This document shows positions 1 through 21,862 of a DNA stretch of 64,000 bases, in pieces. Position 1 is the stretch's first letter; each line of letters starts with the position of its first letter. The position numbers were made by a program, and so were the translations under genes. The stretch comes from Buddleja alternifolia (Eukaryota > Streptophyta > Magnoliopsida > Lamiales > Scrophulariaceae): assembly GCA_019426215.1 (NCBI GenBank), contig CM033402.1, positions 620,001 through 684,000 on the forward strand, given 5' to 3'. The notes beneath the pieces are model-generated. The model saw nothing but the letters and a program-made list of their open reading frames with translations, was not told the DNA's origin and did not search any database.

Positions 1-288
1 TCACCGCTGAATATGGTATGATTATATATGGATTTGAGGGGGGTTTTTATAGAGGATTTAGAGGAGTGGAGATAAAAAGTGAGAGATATTGGTAACTAGT
101 AGTGGTGGTTGTTCAATTGAATGGAGAACCGGATGCGGCACCAGGTTCGTAGTTTGCTGTTGGTTTTGTTCTCTGCTAGTAGACTGTGGAAAGTTCAGGA
201 TACCCGTGCTTTGATTGTAGCTCACGCAATTCATTAAGACTATGATTGGCTAAGATTAAAAATTATCGGTTTGAATTTGTCATCTCAA

Positions 289-1003
289 TGTCTTAAATTT
301 CGGTCAAAACATCGAAATTTCGATCAAAACCAGAAATTTTCCAAAATTTTTGTCGAGACTCGAAATTTCTCAAAATTTAAAATATTTTTGTCAAATATCC
401 ATTGAAATTTATGCCGAAACCCAAAATTTCTAGATGCTTTCACGGAAACCGAAATTTTGGCTGAAATTTAATTATTTTTTTACTTTTTTTTCTAATATAA
501 TTTTGTAATATTTAAACTGATATTATATAATTAGAAAATTATATTTAAAATTGGTCCACAAGGACCAAACCTACACCCACACATAAATAGAGGTAGGACA
601 TATACTAGTGATAACAATTTCGATCCTCCTAGAAACTCGATATAGTATTGAGTAGTGATTTTTTCTTAAATCTTAGTACACTTTACTTTAATGAAGTTTT
701 CATGAGATTTGGTTATTATCTTATTATAACATTATATTTATTTCATATTTTTTGCAACAGTTTTTAGTCATATTATTTAAGAAATTCATTATTCATATAT
801 TATATATATAATATTATTGATGTAAAGATGCACAAATATGATAATTAAAGTAACCCAAAATTTTATTGTAAATTTTCAAATATTTTTATAATTTTTCATG
901 ATTTCTTTAAAATCGAAATTTTGAATATCCCCAAAATTTTCATCGAAAGTTCCATAAATTTACTACACCGATATCTACTCCGAAATCGAATTTTAAGACC
1001 TTG
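289..1003. repeat. Degenerate foldback repeat rich in GAAATTT
   Basis: The left end (GTCTTAAATTTCGG-like) matches the reverse complement of the right end (GGTCTTAAAATTCG-like). The interior near both ends is full of variants of CGAAATTT. This looks like an old TIR element whose arms have decayed; no target duplication was identified and the exact ends are uncertain. Confidence 0.35.
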
Positions 1004-1411
1004 GTCAGAGTATTGCCCTTCACTAGAATTTTAAAAAATAATGTATTTTGAGCTTATAAGCTATTAAAAATTAAAATAGATTTTTTTATTTATTTTTAAG
1101 GAACTTAGAAGCTATTAGCAACTTATTTTAGAATTTATAAGTTATTTTACCAAAAACTTCGTATAAATTTATAAATTCTCAAATAACTTATAAGTTTAGC
1201 CAAAGTGCCAAACAACTCCTCTACGTCCAATCTTGTCTTTTTATGGAGTAGTTTAAGTCTAGTCTAATCTTTTTATGGAGTAGCACTATCCATTAATTTG
1301 ACCAATTTTATAGCAATATAATTTTTTTTAATTATTTTTTTGTATAGTTGAATATGCACTACTGAAGTATATATCAAATTTGACATTTGAGTTTTCTACT
1401 AAAAAATAACG

Positions 1412-1615
1412 CTTTGTTTGGTTAAAGAAAATTGTTAGAAAAAAAAAATATGAGGAAAATTATTTTTCCTTGTGTCATTACAAAAGAAAATATGAGAAGG
1501 AAACCTAATACTAATTTGAGACAATTCATTTTTCTCGTGAGGAAAATGATAGACAAAGAACTTTTCATTTTCTTTTTATTTTTTTACTTCACCAAAATCT
1601 TTGAACCAAACAAAG
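1412..1615. mobile_element. Short MITE with TIR CTTTGTTTGGTT
   Basis: The 204-bp element begins CTTTGTTTGGTTAAAG and ends with the reverse complement of CTTTGTTTGGTTCAAAG, giving about 16-bp near-perfect terminal inverted repeats. It has no coding capacity. The size and AT-rich interior fit a non-autonomous DNA transposon, possibly hAT-like. No unambiguous target-site duplication was found. Confidence 0.6.
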
Positions 1616-2039
1616 TCTAATGTAAAAGTATGAAAAGATCATAAAGATCGCTAAAAATTTTGAATTCGAAAAAAGTATTTAGTTGCTACGATATTATATT
1701 TTATCATACTTCTTGGTTGTTTTGTCTTATGATGCGCTATTAGTGCATTTTACTAGTGAATAATAATATTAGATGTTATTATAATTCAAAAGTTGTATAG
1801 GAGGATCGAGTATTTTGCACAATATATGCAAAGTGATTAGGTTAAGTGGTAACTAAAAAAATAAAAAAGACTAGGTTAAGTGGTAAACGATTTTTGGTCT
1901 TAAATAGTGCAAAAGTTGAAATCTCCCTGAACACCACAATGAAAAGATTCCACTTGTGCAATCCAATTAGATTTCACTAACACTTCACATCAATTTTTTT
2001 TATTTTTTTTTTGTTTTTCCACATTTGTCCTAACCCTTT

Positions 2040-2190
2040 GGGCCAGACTAATATTATTTGAGCCGGGAACATCCACAAGAAGTGTGTGGTTAACTCTCCC
2101 AAAGAGAATTTTTTCCATACTCAGAGCTCGAACTCGAGACCTCTGGTTAAGGGAATTGAGGCATGTACCACCTCAACCAACTTTTTTTTG
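2040..2190 (-). repeat. tRNA-derived SINE-like remnant
   Basis: On the minus strand the sequence contains GGTTGAGGTGGTACATGCC followed about 25 bp later by GAGTTCGAGCTC. These resemble the A and B boxes of a tRNA-type RNA polymerase III promoter. It does not fold as a complete tRNA as far as I can see, so a SINE remnant is the better reading. Confidence 0.4.
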
Positions 2191-2510
2191 TGACATCAAT
2201 TTTTTTGAATAATGTGATATTTACTTAAAAAATTGCAGGCTTTTGGCTCTGTATCCTTTTACCGATTCCAATATATTAGTTTAACCAAAAACATTTGGGT
2301 GAGACCACCAAATATCAGACCCAATTCAAACTCAACTTTTCTGAATTCGAGCTCGATGAGTTTGAACTTTATAATGAGCTAAGCTTAGGCTTACATATGA
2401 GTTCGAGCTCGAATTCAGATGAGCACAATCAAAAATGACTCAACTCAAAACTTGTTAACTCGTGCTTAAATCTAAATTTATGAGTTCTTTGAGTTTGAAC
2501 TCCAGTAAAA

Positions 2511-2892
2511 AGGCCTATCAATGGGCGGGTAATACCTTGACCAAGACCCAGTCCCTGAAGAATCCATGAGCTCTCCCTGTTACTCAACTCGGACTTGCCC
2601 TCGGACTCAACGGGCCCGAGAATCGGGTCTGTTTCCCAGACTGGGATGTTTCGAGTCGGGTCCAAGTCTGGGGAACATGTCAGGTCTTGGTTGGGTCATG
2701 TTCGGGTAAAGAGCCTTTTTGGGGTGTTGGTCGGGTCTTGGTTAGGTCTTGTTCGGGTACAAACTCGACCCAAACCTGAACTCATTAACGCCATCAGATC
2801 CGGGTCTCAGACCCTAACAGTAGGCCCTAGGTCGAGTATAAGTAGGATTGATTGGGCCCAAGTTCGGGTATTAACCGCCCATTGACAGGCCT
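2511..2892. mobile_element. TIR element (MITE), GC-rich
   Basis: The 382-bp block starts AGGCCTATCAATGGGCGG and ends with the inverse of AGGCCTGTCAATGGGCGG, giving TIRs of about 27 bp with few mismatches. The interior repeats GGGTC/CGGGT-type words and is much richer in GC than its surroundings. It has no convincing gene. The class is not assigned. Confidence 0.55.
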
Positions 2893-3168
2893 AGTTTGGT
2901 TGAATTTTTTAAGAATATTTGGGCTTGAGCCCAAAGAATTTTGAAAGGCCACTTAATCCAGTTAGCTTCTTAACATTTCAAGCATCCCAACATATATACA
3001 TACAACATTTTAATAAGCCCACATGTATAAACATTAGGGCCTAAATATTCAAATCCAAGGCTAGAACCGTAATTCCACCACGGAATCGTGTAGATAGTCC
3101 GCAGCAAAGGTGTAAGTATCCACGTATGAGGGTTTTACACGCAAAATATCTAACCCTGACTGAGGGTT

Positions 3169-3176
3169 TATAAAAG
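3169..3176 (+). promoter_or_regulatory. TATA box of the p23 gene
   Basis: TATAAAAG lies 115 bp upstream of the p23 start codon. It is followed by a pyrimidine-rich leader with a telo-box-like TAGGGTTT at about 3220 and a (CT)n run at about 3237-3265, both common in plant 5' leaders. Confidence 0.6.
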
Positions 3177-3234
3177 AGACTAATACTACTTTCAGTCTCT
3201 CTCACTTTCTCTTTTTCTCTAGGGTTTCACATTT

Positions 3235-3267
<33 letters not shown>

Positions 3268-3290
3268 TCTTCCGGAATTCAAATTCGAAA

Positions 3291-6200
3291 ATGAGGTAAT
3301 TGTATTATTCTAGATTGATTCTATTACGATCGTTGTGGTTTTCAATTCTAGTGCTGATTTTGTTAGCGGATTTGAATCCTTTTTTATTATCGTTTTTGTT
3401 GTATTTTTTTGACGATTTTACTGTGAATCATACTCTCAAGTTATTTACCGATTTGTTATGTTTGATTTTGTTGAATATGATTCGGATTTTGTTCGATCTT
3501 CCGATATTTCTGAATATTTATCTGCTGGATTAAAGGACTAAAGAGCACTGTTTATGTCAATGTTTAGGAGGAATTGAATATCATTTATAATTGAGTACAA
3601 GTTTCATGATAATAGTATTTGGTAATTATTACTTCTGTTTTATTCGAAGCATAAGCGGAAAATGTTTTCTGCAAGCAATTTGTAATAATTTTTTTTAACA
3701 TTCCGGAAATATAGTGTATTTTGGTATTTAACGTAACTGTTTGGAAGAAGTTTTGATGATTGCAAGTGGGTATTCCTACAGATCTTGAATTCTGATTCTG
3801 GTCTGTGTGGGAATTAGAAAACTGCTCATGTGTTACTTACAGTTTAAAAAACTATAGTTCCTCTAAAAACTACTGGTAGAAGTTCATATTTTCTTAATGG
3901 AGTGCACGTTGTTGTCTGACCATGACTAGTGATTGGTACCGGGGGGAGGGAGAGGAGTGGATTATATGAACCTTTCCATTGCCTCAATTATGGCTTCTAC
4001 AAAAGTACATGAGTTTAATGAATCTTAATACTTATTTCCATGTAGCATATTATCCGTTGAGCTGTTAATGATATGTACGGTTTTTGTTTATATGAATGAA
4101 TCTACAAACTTCCATTCAATATGAAACTTGTGTTAAGAGGATGTTTACTTATTGCCTGGACTAAGTTATTCCTTGAGCAATATGCATGTTCCTTTCACTG
4201 GAAGAACCAATACATACTCAAAATAAATTCTAGAAGAGTCATGATTATGATGTATATGCTAGTGAAAGCATGTTTTAATTTTATACTTCATATCTGTGAA
4301 TCATTGATTTCAGCGTTGTTCTTTTTCTTTTTATTTTGTCTATAATGAGCCACTAGCTAAAAGATATTATGTTTTGTAGTCGACACCCTGAAGTGAAGTG
4401 GGCCGAAACAGAGGACAAGGTGTTTCTTACAGTGATGGTGGCAGATGCCAAAAATCCTAAGGTCAACCTTGATCCTGAAGGAACGTTCACATTTTCTGCA
4501 ACTGCTGGGACTGACAACAATCTTTATGAACTCAAACTAGATCTACTTGATAAAGTTGATGTAGAGGTGGGTTGTGTCATTTTGCTTTAATTATGCACCA
4601 AGTGCATGGTGAGAAATTTGTGAGTATATGCATGTTTCATTGTTAAAATTATTTTCAAAATAAGCAAATACCCCCTTTTGACTTTGTAGCAAAAAGATAC
4701 TGAATTAGCCTGTTTTAGTATACTTGCATGGTAAACCCTCCTTTCCAACATATATGTCTGTTTAACTTGAGACACAGAATATTATAAGTACTGAGTATAT
4801 TTATGTAAATATCACCTCTAAAATTGTTCTTCAGCACGAAGGATGTCAAATAATTAATCTCAATGAGGTAATATTTAAGGGAAATAGAAAATTTATTTAG
4901 GCAATGGATCCGTATTATAGCGACTTCCCACAAAAGATATATGAACAATAAATTCAAGATTGAGGAAGTGTAATATCTATTTCTGGGAGCTTTGAACAAT
5001 TACAGGAAGATGATCATTGAAATTTCTGCTATTGGCCCAAAAACCTCCATTAAGGCGTTCAAATATTGACATGAGGGAGTAAGGAGTTTTTACTTTCCAG
5101 CCAATATAAGTTGGATGGATTTCATTTCAAATGTCTTAGCTCCTTTTTCTTCAATTCCTGAATGCTGGTTCCTTTTCAGTTCCATCCAACTTGTTTTTAG
5201 CTTTTTGTATTGATCACTAGTTTAAATTTCCAGGAGTCCAAAATAAACATAGGTGTTAGAAACATTTTCTGTATTTTGGAGAAAGCAGAGAAGAAATGGT
5301 GGAGTAAATTATTGCGTGGAGATGGAAAGGCACCTCACTATGTGAAAGTAGATTGGGACAAATGGGTTGATGAAGATGATGATACTGGTATGTTGTATAC
5401 ATTTTTCTACAGTTTATACAAGTCTTGACTAGTTTCAGAAGAGATGATTGATTACTCTGTGTTCCTCCTAACAATTGATCAGGAGCACCTGCTGATATGG
5501 ATATGGGTGGAATGGATTTCTCTGTAAGTGTTTTTTCAGTTTCTTGGCATTTTAATCTGGGTTTTCCTCATTGCCAGCTCTTCTGATGGGTCTTCTTTGA
5601 CTTTATATTACAGAAATTTGGTGATATGGGCGGAATGGGCGGCATGGGTGGAATGGGTGGCATGGGTGGAATGGGCGGCATGGAAGGCCTCATGGGTGGC
5701 ATGGGTGGAATGGGCGGCATGGGTGGAATGGCCGGCATGGAAAGCCTCATGGGTGGCATGGGCGGTATGGGCGGCATGGGTGGAATGGGGGATGACTTTG
5801 AGGATAGTGATGATGAAGGTACTTGTTCTTTCATTTTCTACTGGTGCTTGAGAAGTGTGTTTGCGTTGTTTGTTTAGTTACTTTTTTTTACCTTGCCTAG
5901 AGATTTGAGGTGATTTGTGCTTCAAATGCAACCATGCTGTGGCTTTGTTTGCTCTGTATTGGGAGGGGAAAAGTTGCTACTAATTACATCTATATAAGCA
6001 ATTGGCGGGAGGAAACCAGGACCTCTAAATTTCCCGCACCCTCTTTTTCTTTGTCCTATTGTATGTTTGCTCGGGGCATTTAGGGGGTGGGAAAGATGTG
6101 TGGTTCTGTTCCTTGGTGTTTGTTTTGTTTTTGCGTCTCTTTTGTTTCTTCTTTTGCCTTTTTAATCTTGGGGCTGAGGGAGTGTGTCTGAATATAGATC

Positions 6201-6574
6201 CTACGTCAAAATATGAGATGCATTATCTTAAGATATAGGGTAAGGATCATAGACTAAAGTACTGCTATGGAGGCGGCAAATCTAGCCAATAGCAATGATT
6301 AGATTTCCTTCACTCATACAGTTCACTTTGAAGGTTTGTTGAGTCTCGCTTAAATTGAACAACACATATTGCGTGTGTTATGTCTTGTGTGTTTCGCTGG
6401 AATATAAGCATTTATTAGAGGATTTTGCTGCACTTGTAGATTATTAGTTTCAAATCATATCTGAGTCGAATTGTTCACTGATTTGCAGAGGTGAAAAAGC
6501 CAGAAGAGAAGGGTGATGACAAAGCAGCAGGAGAAGCTCCAAAAGACATAGCAGAGCCGTCACCCAGTACATGA
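3291..6574 (+). CDS. HSP90 co-chaperone p23-like protein
   Basis: p23 binds the closed, ATP-bound HSP90 dimer and slows its ATPase during client maturation in the cytosol and nucleus. The model has six exons with GT-AG borders: 3291-3295, 4380-4566, 5234-5387, 5483-5523, 5614-5818 and 6489-6574, giving 225 residues. Exon 1 holds only ATGAG, so the start rests on the spliced reading M-S-R-H-P-E-V-K-W, the usual p23 N-terminus. Residues 1-115 form the CS domain, with the motif DPEGTF, the WW pair and YVKVDWDKWVDED near its end. Residues 130-190 are a Gly-Met repeat interrupted by EGLMGG and ESLMGG, as in plant p23-1 proteins; the C-terminus is acidic, then Lys/Glu-rich. The gene converges with the AAA ATPase gene. 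The family call is secure; the paralogue number is not resolved. Confidence 0.93.
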
Positions 6575-8335
6575 GCGTGAGCTCATATGCCTTTGCAACA
6601 TAATGATGGGTTTTTTTCCTGGATTTTTATATACTGACGAGGCATTTTGATTTGTACTGAGGCAGAACTATATTTCCATCCTATCTGTGGGATGTTGTAA
6701 TTTTCAGCCAAGTCACTGGTGTGAGATTTGAACTGATGTATGCTAGCTGAATCAGCCAAAGTTTCCAGAACAACCCCCCCTCTCCCCAACCCCTTCTTAC
6801 CTCGTTGCTCTCCTGTTGTGTTTGATGTGCTCATTCCTGCTTGGACACCCTGACTCAAAAATTTCGTTATGATGCATTCATTTTGGTGTCTTGCAATCAT
6901 TTTTACATATCAAGTGCTCAAGGTACTTACTAATTTGCATCATATTTCCAGGAATTAAAACACGGTAGCCTACCTATCATTCTTTTGCTATGGATAGTTT
7001 AACACGTCCTCTTTGAACTTGAATAAGCGCAAAATATTTATTCTTAATACAATTTCTATTGTTGGGACCTATTTTAAGATCTTACGATTATTGATGTTCA
7101 ACAACACTAAAAATTGAGATTTACTCTGCTTGGAAAGATGACCCAACTGTTTTTCGCTTTCTCCTTTTCTCTTGACAACATAAGATGTGGATATCATTTG
7201 TTGTTGATACAAATGACTGCTTCTCATATACAAATTGATGACTTGCCCACGACAAATTGCATTTTCAAAATCTGAAAAGCAGCCAATAATAGATGTTGGA
7301 AAACTGAAGAAAGTTACCCGCAAATGATGATAATTGTAATTGCTAGAAAAAGCAATACTTCTGCTATCGATTACGATTGTCTCGAGTGCAACGGAAATTA
7401 AATCAGGATATAGAGAGATTAAACTCATACCAGAGTTCTGGCCGTTGAGAACTACGGAATAAAAAAAATTATTGTAGAATAAAAAGTATGCATCTGAAAG
7501 AATACATGCACCACAATCATGTATTTCATAACATGTCCATCACTGACCACACTTGGCAACCTTAATGGCTTTGATATTCCCAGACTGATTTCATAACATG
7601 AAAACCGAGTAGTGACATATACAATATATGTAACATATATTTTGCTAACACATGGAGGAAAGCAGCTAGACCGTCGCAGGTAAATAGAAATTTAACATCT
7701 GGATAGCCACTTCACTTTTTTCTTCTGATAATGGACACCCACTTCATATGTCCAAGTAATGTCCCCATAAAATCTCTCTACACTTTTAAGACAACGCCGT
7801 GTAGACGTCCAACAAACATGCCAATAGATACAATATGCATATGACTAAAGGCACTTCACATTCATGTCGATCTGGTGCGTGATGGGGTTACTTCTTTGCT
7901 CTTGAGCATAGGTTCCTAGCCCCACCCCGACCCCACAAAACTTAAAAAAAAGAAAAGAAAAGAACAGAATAGATTAGAATAGAAAAACCCAAAAGAAAAG
8001 GGAGGAGAGGAATGTTTTGCCAAGTCCTATCATAGTACTGAACTGTACCAGCTCGACATCCACCTATTTAAACCGCCTCACATTGATTTGGCAGGAAAAC
8101 AATTGAGACGATACTTATTACAAACGCAAGAGCTGGCGCGCAGGATAAGCTTGATAGACATCTTGATGTTTGTATACCCTTGAATTAAATATATAATACA
8201 AGTGCCGAAGGAGGTTTTAGGCGAGGGGCCTGAAATTGGGTTTTGCACAAATACAGGTCCCGAAACCCATCTCATCAGATTAAAACGAATCCATTTGAAT
8301 ATTGTACCCACTGTACAGCTCTGGTAATCTTGTCT
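6575..8335. other. Convergent intergenic region
   Basis: The stretch lies between the 3' ends of p23 (plus) and the AAA ATPase (minus) and holds their 3' untranslated regions. A minus-strand open frame at 7069-7428 has no recognisable motif and is probably chance. I see no other gene or clear repeat. Confidence 0.5.
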
Positions 8336-17807
<9,472 letters not shown>

Positions 17808-18009
17808 GTTTATCTGATCTAATAATAATCTAAAAATTTGAAAAAACTGATTGAAATTTCGAATAAGAATCAAGATATCTATCCGAACACAAATATAGAT
17901 ATAGTAATTTATATAGAACTAGAGAGATAGAGGAAAGCGAAGATGAGCGAGAGAAAATTAAATGAAGAGTGAAAAGAGAAGAAAAGGTGAAATGATTGCG
18001 AGAGATCGA

Positions 18010-18070
18010 TTTATATATATATATATATACACACACACACATATATATATATATACATACACACATATAT
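18010..18070. repeat. AT/AC microsatellite upstream of the AAA gene
   Basis: Alternating (AT)n and (AC)n tracts lie about 200-260 bp upstream of the minus-strand start codon, in the presumed promoter or leader region. No distinct TATA box can be separated from the repeat. Confidence 0.75.
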
Positions 18071-18099
18071 ACTAACGCTTTGCTTTGGCAGTTTGGCGT

Positions 18100-19990
18100 T
18101 GGCGTCCTATTTTCTTTTCTTCTTTTTATTTACTTGGGATTTTAGAGATATAGATGTCAATTAGGTGTCCTTAATCCTTAGTTAAGTATTTCTTACTTAG
18201 TTACTTATACACACAAAGGAATATCCTGATACGATAAATTTGGACTCAAAACCTCCCATATGAAAAATAAAAGTAGAAGCTGATACCATTAGACTAACCA
18301 GTCATATATATTTCAAATTCAAATATTATCAAGCTTTTATTTTATATATCAATTACATCATACATGTTATTAATATTAAATTGTTGACAAATTATAATTA
18401 ACTAATAATTATTATAGTCGGTTAATAAATACTATGATAATAGAGAAAGACCCACGTAGGAGACGGGGAGTAGACCCTAGGCCTCTAATATTTTGGGTTT
18501 ACCAGCTTCGGCAATAGATTTAGACTTCATCAACAAATATTATTGAGCTTTAATCACCAAAGATTCACCGTCAGTTCACAATCTAAGTTATTCGTATTTG
18601 AAGGGGTAATTTTATGTCAGATCGAGTCCAATAGTTCTAGTGTGAATTCGGTTTATTTCTCTTATACAACTGTGTGTGGGGACCGCACACAATACACCTT
18701 ATTGTATGAGTGATGTAGATATTAGAACCATTGAACTCAATCTAACATAGATTTTTCCGATTTGAAAAGGGGATAAGGAAACGGTTTTTGATTTGTCAAA
18801 TAATTTTGGTGATGCATGAACAATTTTTATAAATATAATAAATCAAATATACGTGCATTATGTAATTATTATAACTTGACTTAATTATAATCACGTAATC
18901 CATATAATCATATACAAGAAATATTTTCATATATTTTTTCTTTAATTTTTAGTTTAAATTTATTTCTCAATTTTTTTAATTTTTTCTTATTTTCACTCAT
19001 TTATTACTTCATGATAATGAAACTTGATTCAAGTACCAAATTTTAGTTTTTGCAAACACATCAGTGTGCGTTACTGATTAGTTTTTTTATATATAATTCA
19101 GGTTATATTAGGCTGTCAAATCAATATTCTAACCGGATCGAGATTATTTATATTGATTTTTATTGGGCTCATGTTTAGCTTATAAATTAATCGATCTTAA
19201 TTTTAATCCTCGCACTCGAATTTCTTCATATTTCAATTTTGACTTAGTTATAAACAGAGACAGAGTAAGCAATCAAGCTCAAATAAAATTGGCTCAATTG
19301 ATTGAACTTTTTAAAGTGCAATAAATAAGAAGTTGAGTATTGAATTGTGAAGCCAAGGGGTAGGAGGAGTGGTTTAGGTGAAATTTACTATTTTCACTGT
19401 GCGTAATGAGTCTGAATAATGGTTAGGTTTCAGATAATTCTAAATTAGATCGAGGTTAATGGTCCGAGTGTGTATTCAATTTTAAGCATATAAGCGTGAA
19501 ATTAAGGTATAAGAGGAGATCCTTCAACTATTACCAAAAGAGTTTTATGGTACGTGTGGTAAATTTTAATTTGCCAATTGTGATTTAACTGAGGTTGTGC
19601 AAAGAAGTAAGATAGATGAATTTAGAGTTTAGAATTCAAAAGTTGATAAAGACAACTTGTTTGGAATTTTTTTGTAATGGCGTTTTTTTTCAAAATAATT
19701 GTACTCATTTTTGTCTATTTACTTTACTTTTTAGAATTATATGCATATAACTTTATACTATTGAATTATTGATGATCATCAACTGAATGAACAAATTGAT
19801 TGCATATCTAATTTGACACATCAACGAAATGCAGGTGGTACAACTTTTTATTTTTCAATAATTAAAAATTTTAAATTGAGTGAAACTCGTAGAGACTATC
19901 TCAACAAATGAACCCTATTCGTCATGAGTTGGAAGAAGCATGTATAGTTCAAGAAAGGATTTTTAAATCAAAAAGAGGATTCTACTTCAA
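18100..19990. other. Gene-free AT-rich stretch
   Basis: No supported gene is visible. A tRNA-like pair of boxes on the minus strand at about 18240-18300 (GGTTAGTCTAATGGTATC then TTTTGAGTCC) hints at a SINE remnant. Otherwise I see only AT-rich intergenic DNA. Confidence 0.4.
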
Positions 19991-19998
19991 CCGTTGCC

Positions 19999-20115
19999 CT
20001 TGCCCCTTCGGCACGGCCATACATAACATAAAACTTACACTTAGAAAAGGCGAACAATTAGTTAGAACAGCGAGTGCCGTAACAAAATTGATTGCAAAAT
20101 AGGGGAAATCAACCA
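19999..20115 (+). pseudogene. Plastid rpl2 fragment in nuclear DNA
   Basis: The translation contains [19 protein letters not shown] followed by [11 protein letters not shown]. This matches the start of the second exon of plastid ribosomal protein L2, where the usual reading is GTAIHNIEITLGKGGQLAR then AAGAVAKLIAK. The frame stops at TAG where the plastid gene continues with EGKSA, so it is broken. Only about 110-120 bp is recognisable. The likely origin is plastid DNA transferred to the nucleus (NUPT) and since mutated. Confidence 0.72.
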
Positions 20116-20723
20116 TATTGAAAGTTTGAGCAGAGTCTTCCTTTTACTGAAAGCTCGTTGGAACATATAATCTAATTTGGGTATTACAAACACACCAATA
20201 CACTAAAAAGTACATTATATGCTTCAATAGACCAAGTAGTATAAACAAACTAACAAATATGTCATTTTTAATTGTTCGCCAATGATAATTATTATGCTGT
20301 CCAATATGTGTATATATTAATCGAGCAACCAAAATGTACATATAATTAATAATTATCTAATGTGAGTTTAGTGATAGTATTCACATGCACCTCACAAAGT
20401 GGCCAAGGAATCACGCAGCCTAATCATGAATGGTCTTTTAGTTAGGGGCAATCATGTGTTCTTACGTGGATTTAATACTTAAGATTTACTTAGCTGGAAA
20501 ATATTCAAGTATCAAAGTCAAATAGTTTATTAAAAAAAAATTCATCAAAGTCAAGTAGACTACTTTCAAGTTTAGCATGAAAGATGAATCTCACCGGTCA
20601 GAGTTTATAAACTTCTTAAAACATTATTTAAGATATATAACATGAATTACAAAAATATCATGTATATTTGGGTGAGCATTTGGGAGATGAGTTTATATTA
20701 TACACTATACAAGTAATATATTA

Positions 20724-20955
20724 AGAGGGGTCAACCCCAGCGTAGTTGGTCAGGCAGTTGAGTCCTGTGCTTTAGGACACAAGTTCAATTCCTCTTGAAA
20801 GAATGTTTATTGGTCTCCTCTACGGTAAGTCTGTCAGCTATGGGCAACATAAGTTGGCTTATCTCTCTTGCGTGATTTGTAGGCCATTACACAGGAGCGG
20901 GGTTTACCCAATGTGTATTCTAAAAGTAACGGCTGCGAGTTTCCATTGCAAAAAA
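20724..20955 (+). mobile_element. tRNA-derived SINE
   Basis: The sequence starts with GCGTAGTTGGTCAGGCAG (A-box-like) and AAGTTCAATTCCTC (B-box), the internal RNA polymerase III promoter of plant SINEs. It ends in GGCTGCGAGTTTCC before an A/T-rich tail. Possible short target duplication TAATATATTA-like words flank it, but the AT-rich context makes that weak. Confidence 0.6.
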
Positions 20956-21706
20956 TATATATATTAATATTTTATAAACTCATTGTATGGAGTGAATAGA
21001 CTCTTAACTTATTTTTGAAATATCGACGACTCTTACTTTGATAATATAATTATTAAATTATTGACACTCGTATTTGATAAGTTCGTAATTTCATTTGTAC
21101 AAAAACTTTCAAGAGTTCGCTTTTAAAATAAGATATAGCAAACATGACAATTTGACACGTATGCAATCACTTTTAGATTTCCTAAAATTGTTAGGTCTTT
21201 GTCAATCAATAATTGTGGACAATTTAATCTATGTAATTGTAGGGACCAACTACTTAGCATGTGGGATGGTTATTTAGATATACTCTCTTTATTATTCAAT
21301 TTGCCCCTGTATTATATTGGTCCAAGTCAAAATGGGATGCTGCACAATCTTCAATTGGATTTGGACTACATAATGGGGAAATTTTTCATCAAGCTGTTGA
21401 GCTTTATTGCTTTGGCACTTGCTTGGCCCAAACTTGCAATGTCTCAAAGTTTGCTACATTTTCTATTTTTGGTTACAAAGGAGAGAAGTTAAAAGAGTGT
21501 AAATTTTAACTTTAAGTTATTATCAACTTGTGGTAAAAAATAAGTTATTTGAGGGTTTTTGCGGCGGGGTGGGAGCACCCTATTCAAATTGTATATCCCA
21601 ACTTCAAATTTGAAGAAACGGTGATGAATCTAACAAAACAGAACAGGATCTGACGAGATGAAGATGAGTGATTCATAAGATTTTATATAGTTTTTTAGAT
21701 AGTTTG

Positions 21707-21862
21707 TGTTAAATATATTAAATATCTTTATATGGATTTAGGATATCTTTGTCCATATTTATCTTTTATCTTATTTATAACTTAGGGTTTTTTGTCTCTT
21801 GTATTTATATATACGTTATTCATTAATACAAGTTTTCCTACGGGGTTTTCTTTAATCTAATA
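21707..21862 (+). repeat. Left LTR of small element
   Basis: The 156-bp repeat is preceded by GTTTG. It ends TA instead of CA, one of nine transitions relative to the right copy. Confidence 0.88.

Larger units (their letters stand above)
1..3000. other. Gene-poor 5' region with repeats
   Basis: No gene was found before the p23 promoter. The stretch is AT-rich and holds a degenerate foldback (about 289-1003), a short MITE (1412-1615), a tRNA-derived SINE-like remnant (about 2040-2190, minus) and a GC-rich TIR element (2511-2892). Short open frames here, such as 2595-2885, lie inside these repeats and resemble no protein I know. Confidence 0.6.

Noticed and set aside
2595..2885. Open frame in a GC-rich block
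   Set aside because: It lies inside a TIR element (2511-2892), both strands are open because of GGGTC-type repeats, and it resembles no protein.
5528..5851. Trp/Ala-rich and Pro/Met-rich frames on both strands
   Set aside because: They are alternative-frame readings of the p23 Gly-Met repeat.
7069..7428. 119-codon minus-strand frame between p23 and the AAA gene
   Set aside because: No motif, no splice context and likely within convergent 3' flanks.
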